A stretch of 64,000 nucleotides of DNA. It comes from Colius striatus (lineage: Eukaryota; Chordata; Aves; Coliiformes; Coliidae). The stretch is from contig NC_084765.1 in the NCBI RefSeq assembly GCF_028858725.1, positions 10,743,501 through 10,807,500 on the forward strand, given 5' to 3'. This document shows positions 33,344 through 46,500 of the stretch, piece by piece (within the stretch, counting starts at the first letter, position 1; the number at the start of each line of letters is the position of its first letter). The notes beneath the pieces are model-generated. The model saw only the letters and a program-made list of their open reading frames with translations, was not told where the DNA came from and ran no database searches. The position numbers and the translations under genes were made by a program.

Positions 33344-33486
33344 ATGGGTCAACAAATGTCAAGCCACACACAAACTGTAATTAACAAGTTGCCAGAAAAA
33401 GTAGCAAAGCATGCCTCTTTGGTTCAAGAAAGTGGTTTCCTAACGTATGAAGAGTTTCTGGGAAGAGTAGCTGAACTTAATGATGT
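33344..33486 (+). CDS. RNF141: RNF141 first coding exon
   Basis: It encodes [19 protein letters not shown] through AELNDV. The exon itself starts upstream, at 33284 or 33287 after a TTTTTAGCAG acceptor, and includes about 60 untranslated bases. An in-frame ATG at 33302 would add 14 residues, but it has T at -3 and would bury the myristoylation glycine. I chose 33344 for that reason and because of the human match. Confidence 0.92.
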
Positions 33487-36400
33487 GTAAGCCTTACTTT
33501 GTTTCCTTCTTTTTTTCATGTTTTGCAGAGACCTTGTATGCAATATATTATTCTGTGCTGGCTAAGCTAGAACTGGCCATCTGGTTTTGAACCTTTTCCT
33601 TCAATTCTTAAAGTTTCTATAATGGTTGTAATTAGAATTCAAAACCAAAGCCATTTCTCCTCTTTACATTCACATTTCTCCAATACTTTCTCTTCCAGCA
33701 AGTGTTGCTTGTCTCATACAAGTTCACAAGAGGTACACATTTAGCAGTATCTTTTTGTTAGTGTTACCTCTCTGCCTTAGTCTTCCCCCCTCCACTGAGC
33801 ACCTAAAGATCCAGTCACTTTTGGTAGGAAGTAGCAATACGAGCTCTATAAAGACAGTACAGCTACACTAGGAAGGTAGTACCAAAGGCAGAAATGTGAC
33901 TACCTCTACCACCTCTGTGGACATGCAGTGCTGTTCCTCATTAAAGATGAGACTTGCCTTACTCTCTGAAACCAGTGACCAGGATAATCCCAAACAAAGG
34001 GCTGCATAAGTAAGATTTTTCATAGCTTGTCTTTAGTTTAACTGAGACATTGACAGTGCAACTAACAAAAATGCAGAGCTGTCATTTTTACCCAATGTTT
34101 ATGGTATAAAACATATGAAGTGGAAACATACACACTGAAAAGGCTTTGTGGTAGTGCCTGTGACTATTGGTAGTATTTGATGTTTAACTATACTGTGAAT
34201 GTGTGTTGAGTCTAGAAGTTGTCTTATACAGTGTCATACTTATGAGTGATCTTCAAGAACAGGTAGCTGTCTTCTGCATAGACATATAAGTAGATTTTGA
34301 AGACTGTTTCTTTATTTTTTTCCTGAGAATCTAAGCATATCTCAATATAAATAAATCCAAAAATATAATTGTTATGCAAGTTTATTTTTATTTAGTGTGT
34401 ACTTCAGCCTGAATGTAAAATAGTTTGTTCTGATTCTTATGGAATAGGCCTCTGTGTCTGTGTTCCATTAAAAAAGAAAGGAGAAAACACATCAGAATCT
34501 CAGGGTCACCTGAAGCTTTCATCTGACTGCTTCATTATTAATATATACTAACAAAAATACACCTCATCCACATGTGTTGGTACTTGCATGCTGTTTTACA
34601 TACATAGTAGGGAAATAAGTGTTTTAGATTGGATCACAAGATTGTATGATTACTGTAATAAACACTGAAAGTGTATCTAAATTTAAATGTCCATAAAGGC
34701 TGATGCTGGATCAAAAGACTTGCACATCATTTTCTGAAATTTAGTTTGCAATTTAAAGTGAAATATACTACATGTTTTATACATAATGACATGCTAAAAA
34801 GGCCATTACTCTTTTAATTTCATGTCTTTGGGCGATGTTAAGGTTTAAGGATAAAGGGCACATAGGTGAACAATAAATAATACCACAGCGGTTGAGGCTG
34901 CTGATCTTTGCATGTCTAGCACATGATGTTAAATTGATATTTCTTTATTTCAGTACTGAAAAATTGGCTTCTGGACAAGACAAACATCTCTTATTTGAAG
35001 TGCAGCCTGGTTCCGATTCTTCTGCTTTCTGGAAGGTGGTCGTTCGGATAATATGTACTAAAGTAAGATTGTTGAAACTTAATTTAGTGGGATTTGAGGA
35101 CTGTCACTTTTACTGGTAGAATCTAACATATTTTTTTGAGTATATATTCAGGTAATGCGTTCAAGCACACTATTTGAGATAAGTCTATAAACTCTAACTC
35201 TGCAAAACGCAGAGTAAGTTATGAAAATGTTTTTGTTGAGTTGAAAGGAATGATGTTCTCCAATGGAGCACTTACAGTCCATTATTTACAAATTCAGATG
35301 ATTCGTGAGGTCAAGTAGTACTAATCAAACAGTACAACCAACTGGGGATTCTGTAGGTTGATAGTAGAAGTTAGAAATTGCAGGTATTATTAGTTGAGCT
35401 AATGTATTCGGCTCTTTAGAAATCAGTCTAAAAGTTAAACATTTAACTTAGTTTTGTCTTCAAACTTACTGAGTTTACTCTTTCTAAGGAGATTTTTCCC
35501 TGCTTTATCTTATCAAGTAATGTCCTTAAATGGTCCTGAATCCACTGAGCAATCTTAACATGCACTTTGAACTAAGCCGACTCTCAAACACATTTGAGTA
35601 GTGATTGTAACGCTCTTGCCCTATTCAATAAAGTCCTAGCTGTGCTATTCCTTGTGATGGAAGAGCCGTGTTTGCAGGTCTTAACTCTTAATGAAGCAGA
35701 CTGTAATTTACTTAAAGTGACGGATGCTTGGGGAAGAGGCTACTGCCATGAGAATTGCTGTGCATTAGAAGAGGTCTGAGCAATGTCAAGTAAAAATTTG
35801 ATACATAACTGTAAATAATTCTTATATCTTAAGATAAATAAAACAAGTGGCATCGTGGAAGCTTCCAGAATCTTGAACTTGTATCAATTCATTCAACTCT
35901 ATAAAGACATCACCAGTCAAGCAGCAGGAGCTCTTGCACAGAGTGGTACTTCTGAAGAAGCCGCTGAGAGTTTGATGTCTGTGTCATCTTGTCAGGCCAG
36001 CTTGTGGATGGGAAGGTATTTTGATATACTCAAGCTACTGAACACAGTTAACAAAATAAAGATTTTAGGAGTTATGTGTAAAACCTGCACTACAGCCACC
36101 TAATGATCAAAACTGCCTGCTCTTGGCAGATCCTTTGTGTCACAACAAAGATGAGTAGCACACCTTCTCTTGTACCGACAGAGCTGCAGTGTGCTTGAGG
36201 GAAATTCTGTTGGTGCTACCATACCTTAGCTTCGAAACAGTCATTTTAGTGATCAATTCTAATATAAACATGATATATGTTGAATCTCCTGAATAAGGAA
36301 ACAGGAGGAAATGGAATCGGCTGCAACCACAAATCTAGAGGGTTTGACAGTGTTTGTTTAAACAGATTTTGTTATTGTTCCTCTTAAACTTTCTCTTCCT

Positions 36401-39400
36401 CTTACATTTTGGCAGTGTGGAAGTTCCCATCTGTTGCCCCTAGAAACTCATCCATTATAGTAATAATTTAACTTGTAAGACTGGAAAAATGTGAACTGTC
36501 TCACACATGTTGACATCCTGCTTTGTTAACTAGAGGAAAAGCAAAAAACTGAGGTCAACACCTGCAATAACTTCAGTTCAAACTGAATGTAACAGCAAGA
36601 AGCTTGTCAACCTGTGTGGAAATGCTGCTGCCAGTGATTCCTTACTTTTAACTTTCCGAATTAGTACTGAGTTATAACTTGGTTTTAAGTGAGCTAGAAA
36701 TAGGTTTTAAAATAAAAAGTAAATGGTATTGTTCTCTATAGCAGCCAGGAAAGAGCCAGGAGCCAGGTATTTTAACAAAAGAAATTGCCAAGCTGATTAA
36801 CTGTCTTTAGTGTCACGCTGCAGTAGTTAGAGTAAGAAAGGGGCCAACTATGCCATCGTTCTACAGACAGAGCCCACTGGTTTTTATAAGTCACTGTATT
36901 GCAGAATGTGTTCTTTTCATTTAATTTCCTGTTTCTCTTGTTTGGAAACAAATAATTGTAAATTATTGGCTGTTATGAAAATGCTAGAATTAGGTAGTAA
37001 ATAGTGGCCATGTTTGGGAAAGATATTTCCTGCTCTTTCTCAAGGATATGTGGTTGTACTAGAACACATATATCTGGAAATGGCCTTTTAGTGCAAACAA
37101 ACTAAAAAAAACGCGAAACCCAGATGGATATGCAAAACGATTTCATATATTGCTGAAGTCAGTTAGTAGGTATAAGGTTTCCTAGGTGAGTTTCTTTGTC
37201 AATATTCAGACTTTAGGTGGGGGAGATGAACATCCTTTGTGTTTCTAAGCTTCATTATTTGAGGTAGTATGAATGACAAATAATAACAACAAGAGTATAC
37301 TTTTCTAATATGCTGGAAATAAGTGAACTTGTGTCTTATCCAAGTTTTTTCAAGTCACTAGGGAAAATACAAGCTGGAGCACCTTCAAGTATTTTACACT
37401 GAGGAAATGTTTGTTTTTCCATGACATCCTCCTTTAGACATTTTTCAGCTCTGTAAGAGCTAGCCATCACTGCCTCAAAATAGCATATATTAACTGTTTC
37501 CTCCTTCTTCTTATCTTAACTTCTTCCACCAGAATAATACTCCGTTTCTCTAGAACATCCACTTCCTACTCAGAACATTCCAAAATATCAGTGTTTTATG
37601 CTTTCTGATAATGAAGAGACAAGGCTTTCCTTAGTTTGTCACTCTTATCTTTTACCGTTTCTTCAGCAACTTAGTCCTGTGGCTAAATCTTAGCTTACAG
37701 AAACTTTATAAATAGAATATCCATTTTAAGTATAACTGCTGTGTACTCACCAGCAAATCTTAAAAATGGAAGTGTTGTCAAAGGTACTCAGAGTTGCAGA
37801 GTTGAGAGAAATGAAAGGGATTACATCAGAAGAAAATAGTGAGCTAATAATTGGAAACTTTTGTCCTCAACATACGTGGATCGCTATCTGTAATTCTACA
37901 GCAAAACATCTCCTAGCATTCTAAAGTAATTTCTCAAAAAACAATTTCAAAAGGAAACCCCAAGGACCCCCTGAAGAATTAAACAAAAGCATATCAATTG
38001 CTGTCCATTAATTTAAAAATTATTCTGTATTTGACAAGCTCCCAAGATGTCTAAGTAAAAGCCTTCTGGTCAATAGTCATGATGGTGGACTGTCTCCCAA
38101 AATGCCATTCTTTCTAGAATGCACCTCTGCGCCCCAAGTCACAGGAGGGATTCCCGAGTCAGTAGTTTTGGAAAACCTACAAATTTCAGAACACTTTTCA
38201 GCTGTCTTCAAAGTGAGCCATGGCTTTAAAATTGGGGAACTTTGCATGTCTTGTTAGATCAGTGAAAGCTGCGCTTTGAGAAGTCTTGGTAATGCAGGCA
38301 TTTGATATACTACTGTAAAGAACTTTACGTATGCATACCTCTTTTAAGACAGATAAAATGCAAATGTCTGTCTTGGGAATCATCTAATCTTTAACCTTAT
38401 CCCCCCAACAAGAATACCTAGAAACTTAACTGGAAAAGCTGTGATAGCAGTCAACTTGAGAGTCCTAATGTGAAGGAAGACTCACGAAGAGTGCATTGCA
38501 AGCTAAATTCAGCTTTCTCAATCTGATGAGCAGTTTAGCTCTTGATATTTTGATGGCTTGTGAAATTACTGAAAATGCATTCTGGTAGTGATCCTCTTGA
38601 CATGCATGTTTTAGCTAGGATATAAGCCAGTACATGAACTTTGACAGAATTTGTTATAAAATAGTTCAACCTCACACTGAAAGGAATGTAAAGAGTATTT
38701 CTGCTCTTTTGCTCAGTCCTGTGATACTTAAGGTACATCTGCTCATACTTCTTTGTTGATATGAAAAAGGATTTGCATAGTCCTCTGCAACACCAAAAGC
38801 ACCGCAGGACACAAAAAAATAGATGCATATTCTAACTTAGTTTAGTTTATTTACTGTGGTTTGTTGGTAACTTGAGGCTGTGACTGCTGATGTAGGCCGG
38901 GATGATGCAGCCGCTCTGTTTCACAAAATTACATGTTCCTTGCAGATAAGCACAGGTGTACCTTTCTGTCCATTGCTAATTATTAAGTGAAATGTATTAA
39001 CTAGTGTAGTTACTGGGGCATAAATGCAATACTTGTTAGTTATCTGGAAGAAAACGCTGTCTTCTGTTCCACAGGGTTAAACAGTTGACAGATGAAGAGG
39101 AGTGTTGCATCTGCATGGATGGGCGTGCTGATTTAATCTTGCCGTGTGCTCACAGTTTCTGCCAGAAATGCATTGATAAATGGTAATACATCTTAAAGAC
39201 TACTCATTATTTTGAAGTATGTCCTGCTTATCTGACATGTTTCAGTTTGGTCTGATAGATTCCTTAGTTCCCATATCATTTAATGTCTGAAGATTATTTG
39301 CAAGGTAGCGTGCATAAGATACAGAGCAAGCTTGAGTAAAATCTGACTGCTGCAGAAGGAAAGAGGGATTTCAGAATTTTTGAACACTATAGGAAGAATT

Positions 39401-40976
39401 TAATTTTGGAAAAAGATGTTAAAGGACCTTTCAGCGTTTCTTTTTTCACTTCTTATGTCTTTTTATTCTTGTGAAATTAAATTATTGTATTCTGCTTGAA
39501 AACTAGAGAAGAGGGGGTATATGCTGGTGCTGTGGCATGTTACACGGCACAAAAGGATCAACAGTGTGTAAGACTGCAAATATGAAGCAAGTTGAACTGC
39601 CCTATGACTTATTTGAGAAATAACCCAGAGGGATTTCTTTCTATATAGTAGGCTGTCACTTGAAGTAAATAGCATAGTTTACTACTATAAATATATCAGA
39701 CTTTTCCAGGAAAAAATTCTTCTCAATAGCAACACCTTCAAATTCACGTGTAAATGCATCTTGCAATAGATGTTCAGCTCAATAGTAGACTGAATTCAGC
39801 TTCTGTATCTGTCAGATACACCAGTTGTTGGCGAACAGATTGCTTTGTGAGGGAGAAAAGGTTTTTTCTGACCATGCAGAAACACTCCCAAGGATTAAGC
39901 AGGTGGTCAGCAGGCTAGCATTAGGTGATACAGGTATTCTTATTTAAAGACTTTCTTTGACTAATTCATACAAATGATTTTACATTTGAGTGACACAATT
40001 TGTGTGTAAGAATTTGTTTTGTGGCTTTTTCAAAGGCTTATCGAGAAAGTTGGTCTTAAAATGCCATGCTGCCACAAGAAAAATGTAGTAAAAATCTCTA
40101 CATCTCAGAGTATAAATAGTTATCTCTCTTTCCCGGGAGAATATTTTAATGTCTGTCAGCAATACAGAGCCTAGTTTAACAACTGTGGTGGAGAGCGTAT
40201 TACCTTCTACATTGGCTAATGAATCAGCTGAACTCGTAGCTAAGTTACAGTTACACCATTCTTTTTTGCTATTCAATTTTTAAGATTCATCCCTTCTTGA
40301 CCTAGATATATAACAGAGGCTTCCAGCTCAGAAGATGACTGGCCCTGAGGGACCAATCCCAAATTTCAGTGGACTGAATAACCCAGGAAAAGGATTCTTT
40401 TTCCTTTTTATTGTAGGAAACTTATGGGCACTGGTTTCTGAAGTCCCTCAGGTGACTATCTAAAGATAACAAGAATTAATTTAGGCCATGGATTTACATT
40501 TAAACTTTCTGGACAGGTAGCTAGATACATGCTATCTAACCTGAGCAAACTTGGTCATGAGATCTATAACTCCAACTTTATTACTCAAAGGATAGAGCTA
40601 CATTCAGAATTGTTGTCCAGTCTTCCTCACAAAGAAGTTTATAAACAAGCAAAAAATACATAGGTGGCCTAATCCAGTTAACCTGCTCATTCTTGAAGTT
40701 CTCAGTGGGTTGTTTGTTTTGGGGTTTGGTGGGGTTTTTTTTTTTGTTTTGGGAATCTTCTGGCTTTTTTTTGGCCTGGAAGAGGCCATCAATGAAAACT
40801 ACTCATTTCTCTGGCTTCCTAACAGGAGCGATCGCCACGGAAGCTGTCCTGTCTGCCGTCGGCAAGTGGCTGGGGCAAGCGATTCTTGGGTGGTCTCAGA
40901 TGCTCCTACAGAAGATGATGTTGCTACTTATATACTTAACATGGTAGATGAGGTGGGCCAGCCTCTCAGACCCTGA
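33344..40976 (+). CDS. RNF141: RNF141 (ZNF230), complete: RING finger protein 141
   Basis: A small RING protein, in mammals best known from testis, presumed to act as a ubiquitin ligase. Coding exons: 33344-33486, 34954-35062, 35834-36015, 39075-39182 and 40826-40976 (TGA 40974-40976). They give 230 residues, the same length as human. The start is ACCATGG, a perfect Kozak context. Gly2 with Ser6 fits an N-myristoylation signal, as in human MGQQIS. The middle is a conserved region ([32 protein letters not shown]). The C3HC4 RING uses Cys155, Cys158, Cys169, His171, Cys174, Cys177, Cys188 and Cys191. The C terminus [12 protein letters not shown] is nearly the same as human. The gene starts from a CpG island, so it is probably broadly expressed. 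Confidence 0.96.
33487..34953 (+). other. RNF141 intron
   Basis: A 1.47 kb AT-rich GT-AG intron with no element recognised. Confidence 0.7.
34954..35062 (+). CDS. RNF141: RNF141 second coding exon
   Basis: It encodes [17 protein letters not shown] through RIICTK, matching human [17 protein letters not shown]. Phase and GT-AG borders are clean. Confidence 0.93.
35063..35833 (+). other. RNF141 intron
   Basis: A 771-base GT-AG intron with nothing recognised. Confidence 0.7.
35834..36015 (+). CDS. RNF141: RNF141 third coding exon
   Basis: It encodes [19 protein letters not shown] through QASLWMG and two bases of an Arg codon. The central Ser/Glu-rich linker differs most from human. Confidence 0.93.
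36016..39074 (+). other. RNF141 intron before the RING
   Basis: A 3.06 kb GT-AG intron, AT-rich and unique. I see no transposon, hidden exon or RNA gene. Confidence 0.7.
39075..39182 (+). CDS. RNF141: RNF141 fourth coding exon: first six RING ligands
   Basis: It encodes [19 protein letters not shown] and [16 protein letters not shown]. It supplies five Cys and one His zinc ligand; the last two ligands are in the next exon. Confidence 0.95.
39183..40825 (+). other. RNF141 intron splitting the RING
   Basis: A 1.64 kb GT-AG intron with a G/T-rich low-complexity stretch at about 40706-40772, just before the last exon. Confidence 0.7.
40826..40976 (+). CDS. RNF141: RNF141 last coding exon: RING end and C terminus
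   Basis: It encodes [13 protein letters not shown] with the final two zinc cysteines, then [19 protein letters not shown] and the end GQPLRP before TGA. Confidence 0.95.
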
Positions 40977-43570
40977 CACTGGCCAGCACGCTGGTAGCAG
41001 CAGAACCACTTGAAGCTTTTGTTTTCACAAACATCTGTTTTTCCTCTCGCTGCTACTCTTCCACAGTCTGTTTGTCACTGCTCTTGGCTGCGGTGAATCT
41101 ACGCAGCTCCTTAAAAATACAGCGTATATGGGCCAGTGTGTGTGCCTGCAGTCTTCAGTTATTAATCCGTGCTTTCGGTTAACTCTGATCATTAACAAAG
41201 TTTATTTTAACAACTTTCCATATTAATTATGACTACTAGATGAAGCAATTTATAACAGCACAACTACAGCTGCTAACTGCTGTTGGAATGTCACAGTGTA
41301 CTGCTACAGAAGATGAACCGTGTCATGTGGCTTGACCTCCCAGTTCTCATCCTTAAAAAGCAGTCCCTTTTAGTTTCATGACAAATGTGAATAAAAATGA
41401 TGGGTTAGCACTAGTTATTAATTTGAAATTTTACTGCTGAAACCTGAAGATGTCCCTCTGCCTATTCTTCAGTACCTACCTACTGCTGCTTTTAGTATTG
41501 ACGGATACTGATTTCAATCAGATCTGTTAGGAGTTTTAGTGTAAAGTATTTAAAAACAGTTTTGGAGAGTGTAGGCAGCTCTTCTGCCCTTCCCTTTATT
41601 CTTCTGACAAGTTTGTCTCTTAGGATATTTTTTAAGATATGGTATTTAGGATAGTCTTATTAGCTTGGAAACATTACACAGTTTCAAACAATCCTAAAAA
41701 AGTATGTATCAGTTTCTTTATAGTTTTTTGATCAAGAAGAGACAAAATTATCTGTAATCATGAGGCATATCAAAAGAGAATAACTTTATTTGGCTTAGCA
41801 GGTGTGTAGTTTAGTCTGATGCTGTGGTTTTATCTGCTCTCATTTCTTGAAGTGATGAAATCAGAGTTAGAAGGTAGTATACTTAGTATGCTAAGAGTTA
41901 TAAGGTGATAATCTAAGTTAAAGGGTGCTGTGCTTTCTATCTACAAGTGCAATATGCTTTTATGTAGCAGAAACTTTAATAATGTTGCTTGTGGCGAGCT
42001 GTGCATATGATAGCTTGGGAAAAGGAATATCACAAATGGAGTGCAACAGTGTATTTCTGTGTCTAGCAGAGTAAAATCTTAAAGGTCTGAGTTTAGACAG
42101 TCTAAAATAGTATTCAAGAAACCCAGAACTTAAGAACTTAAACCCCTTTTGCATAAATAGTGTTATGGAAATCAACTATTGTTGTAGAGAATTTCATTAA
42201 TGGTTCTAACTTGAGGCTATTGAGTGAGAAATATTCAAGTGTAGCATTTGAGAGACTATCAGTATAAATCTTGCTTACTCTAACACTATATTTTTTATTA
42301 CCTTACTTGTTAAAATTCAGTGATCCCATAAGGCTAAATAAGGCCTTTTTTCACAGACAGGTTCTAACTAAAAGCCATGTGCACATGTAGCTATGCACAC
42401 AGTTATGTGCATTTGGGGTTTTTTTCTTAATTGACTACAAAATAATTATGTTGAGGAAGAGATCTTGAGAATTTCTCTATTATACTTCTGTATGTTAAGG
42501 AAGTTGCATAGCATATGGCACTTTTTGGAGTTTGGCTTATGTCACAGTCAAATTTATCATAGGCCTGAAGACAGATAAGCAACATAGTCTTCGTGTGTGT
42601 ATTGTCTAAAAGCCAGTATGGCTTAGTGTGTAAATCTGTATTTAGCTATTGAAAAATCCATTTATGGATGTATATAGCTTAGAAACAATATTTTCCCTTT
42701 GTTAATCCTTTGATATCCAATGAGATATTCTTCAGAAAGTGTGTGAACTGTTTGGTTGCATAAAGGCAATTATTATTTGGGTTGAAAATCGCTAATGGTC
42801 CAGGATTTTCCACTAAAATATTTGCAAATAATCATACATGTTTGGTTTCTTTAGGCTTTTTGATCTTGCATTAGTCCATGTTCAGAATTTTAAAGTAATC
42901 TTTGAATTTTTTAAACTTTTTCTATCACTGGAACAAAAAGAGCATCTAAATTAAAGCTTCAAGCTGACCTTATTTTTCAGGTATTTCAGGAATTTTACTT
43001 CTGAACTGAGATTTTCTAAGTTTTCTTTCTGCTGAGAACTTACATGGACTTCTTAAAGTGTAATTTTGTAATGATGCAAACAGGTTGTTAATTGCAGCGT
43101 AATGACACTTGCAATTACAATATAAACTAATGCAGAAATCATTTAAATAGTGAAAGACTAAACTTTGTATTCTGTACAGCTTTTTAAAATTAAGTTGCTG
43201 TAGTGTAGGTAATGTGTGCCTTGTAAAATATACGTACTGTATGTTAAATGGGATAATAGATACGTTAACACTGAAAAACTAGGAATTTGGAACTGGTTGG
43301 TATTACCTAGTCTGAAGCACTACATTTAACTATTTTGAAAACAGAAAAGGAATCACATTGGCAGGGACCTTGAAAATGTGAATCACCGTGAGTAGTTGTT
43401 CGTGGAGGGCATTAGAAGAAATTAAACTTCTTGCGTTAAGTGAAGATTTCTTACAGGTTTAATGTGAAATTGTAATTTAAACATTATAGATTGTATTAAT
43501 AGCTAAGGACATTCCAGTATGTTAAACTTTGTGTATGACTTGTGCAATAAAGTTACTTTGGAAGAAATGT
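40977..43570 (+). other. RNF141: RNF141 3' UTR
   Basis: About 2.6 kb untranslated, AT-rich, ending at the AATAAA at 43546-43551. A Pumilio-type TGTATATA lies at 42669-42676. No transposon is seen in it. Confidence 0.65.
43546..43551 (+). terminator. RNF141: Likely RNF141 poly(A) signal
   Basis: The sequence GTGCAATAAAGTTACTTTGG is a strong hexamer context, followed by a GTCAGTTCTTTT-type downstream element. A second plus-strand AATAAA at 45782-45787 could serve a longer form. Confidence 0.6.
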
Positions 43571-43574
43571 CAGT

Positions 43575-46500
43575 TCTTTTAAGATTAAGGAACCTCTTGG
43601 CTTTAACACTCCAAAAATTTGTAAACTGGATTTTTGTCTAACTACAGTTCCATTCTACAGGTGGTGGGGTTAAAAGTATGTCACTAAGAGCCCCATGTCT
43701 CTTAAAATCTATTTAAGATTGCCTCTTAAATTTTATGTATCTTAAAATCTATTTAAGTGTGCTATTAACAAGGTAGCTTAAATGCAGCTCTGTGACAAAG
43801 ACTCACTCCGATTCTTGTGTTTTCTTCCATCAAAACAAATAAATTGGAACATTCTGCAGTAATAGGAAAAGTTAAACAAATGACTGTGCTGAGGAGGAGC
43901 AACTTTCTTTGGGGAAAGGATTTTTTTTTTTTCCAGAGAAGTGTGATTTACTTTTTCCCCAAGTTATTCTGTCATGTTTCTAATATTATTTTAAAGCTTA
44001 AGAATGCTAAGGTTTGGAGTGAAGTATACTTCTCAGATTTTGGGTTTGTTTGTTTTAATAAGAATTGAAATTATATAGTTAATGTAACCGTTTCCCCTAT
44101 CTAGTTACTTGATTTGGCTGTTTTGACCTTTGGAACTCAAGTGAGAATGGAAGAGGAGTTCATTAACAGATCAGGAAATTAAAATTGGAAAACTTACCAG
44201 TTGCTGGACATCCCAGGAGGTGGATGCACTTGAGGAATTAACAAATGTTTATATGTTGTAGGTTTTAAGTTTAATGTGCATGTTGGGGGTTTTAGTGGGA
44301 AATAGCGTATTTAACTTTTACATCTTTAAAGAGAATTATGTATATAATTATAGATATATTTCTAAACCACACTTATTGCAGTCCTGGAAACACAAGGCAA
44401 CAAGTGAGATTTCTGTGCTAAAGGTTTGAACTGAGCTGTTAAATTCCAGTCTTGTGCTGTCTGTGCCAAATGCATTAGGTTTTAGAGGGAACATCTTCAT
44501 GCTTTGTGTCCCACTGCATCCTGGAACAGTAGTGACCTCAGGGAGCCTTAAAGAGGCTTGATAGAAGCAGGAGCTGCATGTTAAAATGTCTGGCCTTAAT
44601 TCTTGACATTGCATAAATTATGTCCAATGATAGGACAAGGGGCAATGGGTACAAGCTGGAACTTAAGAGGTTCCAAAGCAATGCAAGGAAGAGTTTCTTC
44701 CCTGTGAGGGTGAGGGAGCACTGGAAAGGGCTGCCCAGGTGGGCTGTGGAGTCTCGTTCTCTGGAGACATTCCAAACCCACCTGGATGAGTTCCTGTGTG
44801 ACCTACTCTAGGTGGTCCTGCTCTGGCAGGGGGGTTTGGCCTAGATGATCTTTTGAGGTTCCTTCCAGCCCTTGAGATTTTGTGATTCTGTGAAATGTCA
44901 TTCTTCAAGTTTGTGCCCCCTAAATAGACATGCTCTGTAATGGAAGTAATTATATTGTGACTAATATTATAATAATGAACGATTTTATTTTTCTTTTAAA
45001 CCATTCTTGAAGATAACTTGCCATTCTGTCCTCCAGGGTTCTGTCCTCCCCTGTTTTAAGTGGGTAAATGGAATTCTGCTTTCTTACAAGTGTGTCTTAA
45101 AAATTAGTAATTTCAAAAACAAGGGGTTTTTTGTCATTTCTTCACATGTTTGGTTCCAAGGCCTAGAATTTATCATATGGCAACATATTCTAAAAGAGTG
45201 AACACTCTTTACTGTTGCTGGATGTAGCCAAAATTACCCTGAATTGGGAGGGTGTTCTTTTGCAGTAACCACACCACGAGCTGCCCAGATATTGGGTTCT
45301 GCTGTGAACCAGCCCTGCTCCATTGAATGTTAGTCTGTGAAGGATCCAATGCCACATTCTACTTTTTTATCTGAACTAGTGGAACGAAGAATACTATCCA
45401 ACAGGTAATTAAAGGAGCACTCTTTGGTTCAAAGTGCTACTTAAAAACACAAGGTGTTTTTATGAGTTAAGCTTAAATTAGTCAGAAAGCCGCTCATCTA
45501 GAATTTAATCACATGTGGAATAACGTAAGGTTTTGATACAGGAGTCTCTGCTTCCATGCCAGTGTGGTTCCAACCCACTTTAATAGACCTTCTAACAATA
45601 GTTTTTATGAGATAGTACACATTGGTCAAAGTTAATGAGTAACAAATTAGCAGTGTTGATGTCTCACTGTTATATATACTATTCTTTATGCTGTTTCATG
45701 TTGGTATTTAGTGCTTTGAGAGTTAGGGGGAAGAAATACACATTCAGTTCAAGATGAAGCTGTGTGCTGCCTGTATACAGAAATAAAGAGTTGTATACAG
45801 AAAAATACAAACATTGTAATCATTTTAAAAGCTTTATTACATTTCCTACTGAAGAAAGTAATTTGTGTTAAACTTTGAGGAAAAAAAGTCATCATGAGTA
45901 GCAGAATGTTGATAGTAACTATTTCCATTTGTCACATTGGCTTCTGAGTTGCGTACTTTTTGTCAGGTAAAGCTGTTCTGTGTACTGCTTTTTTACTGAT
46001 TTTTTTGCTTGTTTGTTTCAAGTGTGAGTGTGAGAACTGCTTTCCTGCTCCCACAGTGAGGTGTTGTGACTCCCAGTTTCACGTCGTGATGAGGCTCTGG
46101 GATGAGACATGGGTGCCACGTGCCTTACCCTGAGGCTCAGTGTGGGTGAGCAGGAAACCAGGGCACCAAGATGCAGTGGGGGTGGCCCTGCCATACAGTT
46201 TCCCTTTGGGACTTAATGCCAAGTATTATGTTCACACAAATCAGCGGACCTGGCTTTCAGTAACACTGACTTGCTTTAAGTAAGTGAGCTAAGCTTTTAG
46301 CTCCTTCTAAATATTGCTTATTCTGTATGCCCACTGGCATTTTTAACTTTTTATGCTGTGGTACTCCTTTATTTTGTTTTAGTCGTCTCTAGTACTAACA
46401 GTACAGCTGCAGAGGTTTTTAGTTGTACGTAAGTGTGGAGATCTTCAGCAGCTACAACTTTATTGAAGTATACACACAAGAAAATCCAAACCATATTATT
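43575..46500. other. Tail-to-tail intergenic region RNF141 / AMPD3
   Basis: No gene is recognised. It contains a CR1 fragment (44610-44897) and possible poly(A) hexamers on both strands: plus AATAAA at 45782, and minus hexamers seen as TTTATT at 45833 and 46459. Confidence 0.6.
44610..44897 (+). mobile_element. CR1 LINE fragment, 3' end, sense
   Basis: AATGATAGGACAAGGGGCAA, GGAAAGGGCTGCCCAGGTGG, TGCTCTGGCAGGGGGGTTTG and GCCTAGATGATCTTTTGAGG are CR1 3' landmarks. It ends in TTTTGTGATTCTGTGA, a CR1 tail variant. It is well preserved next to the other copies, so probably among the younger ones here. Confidence 0.92.
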
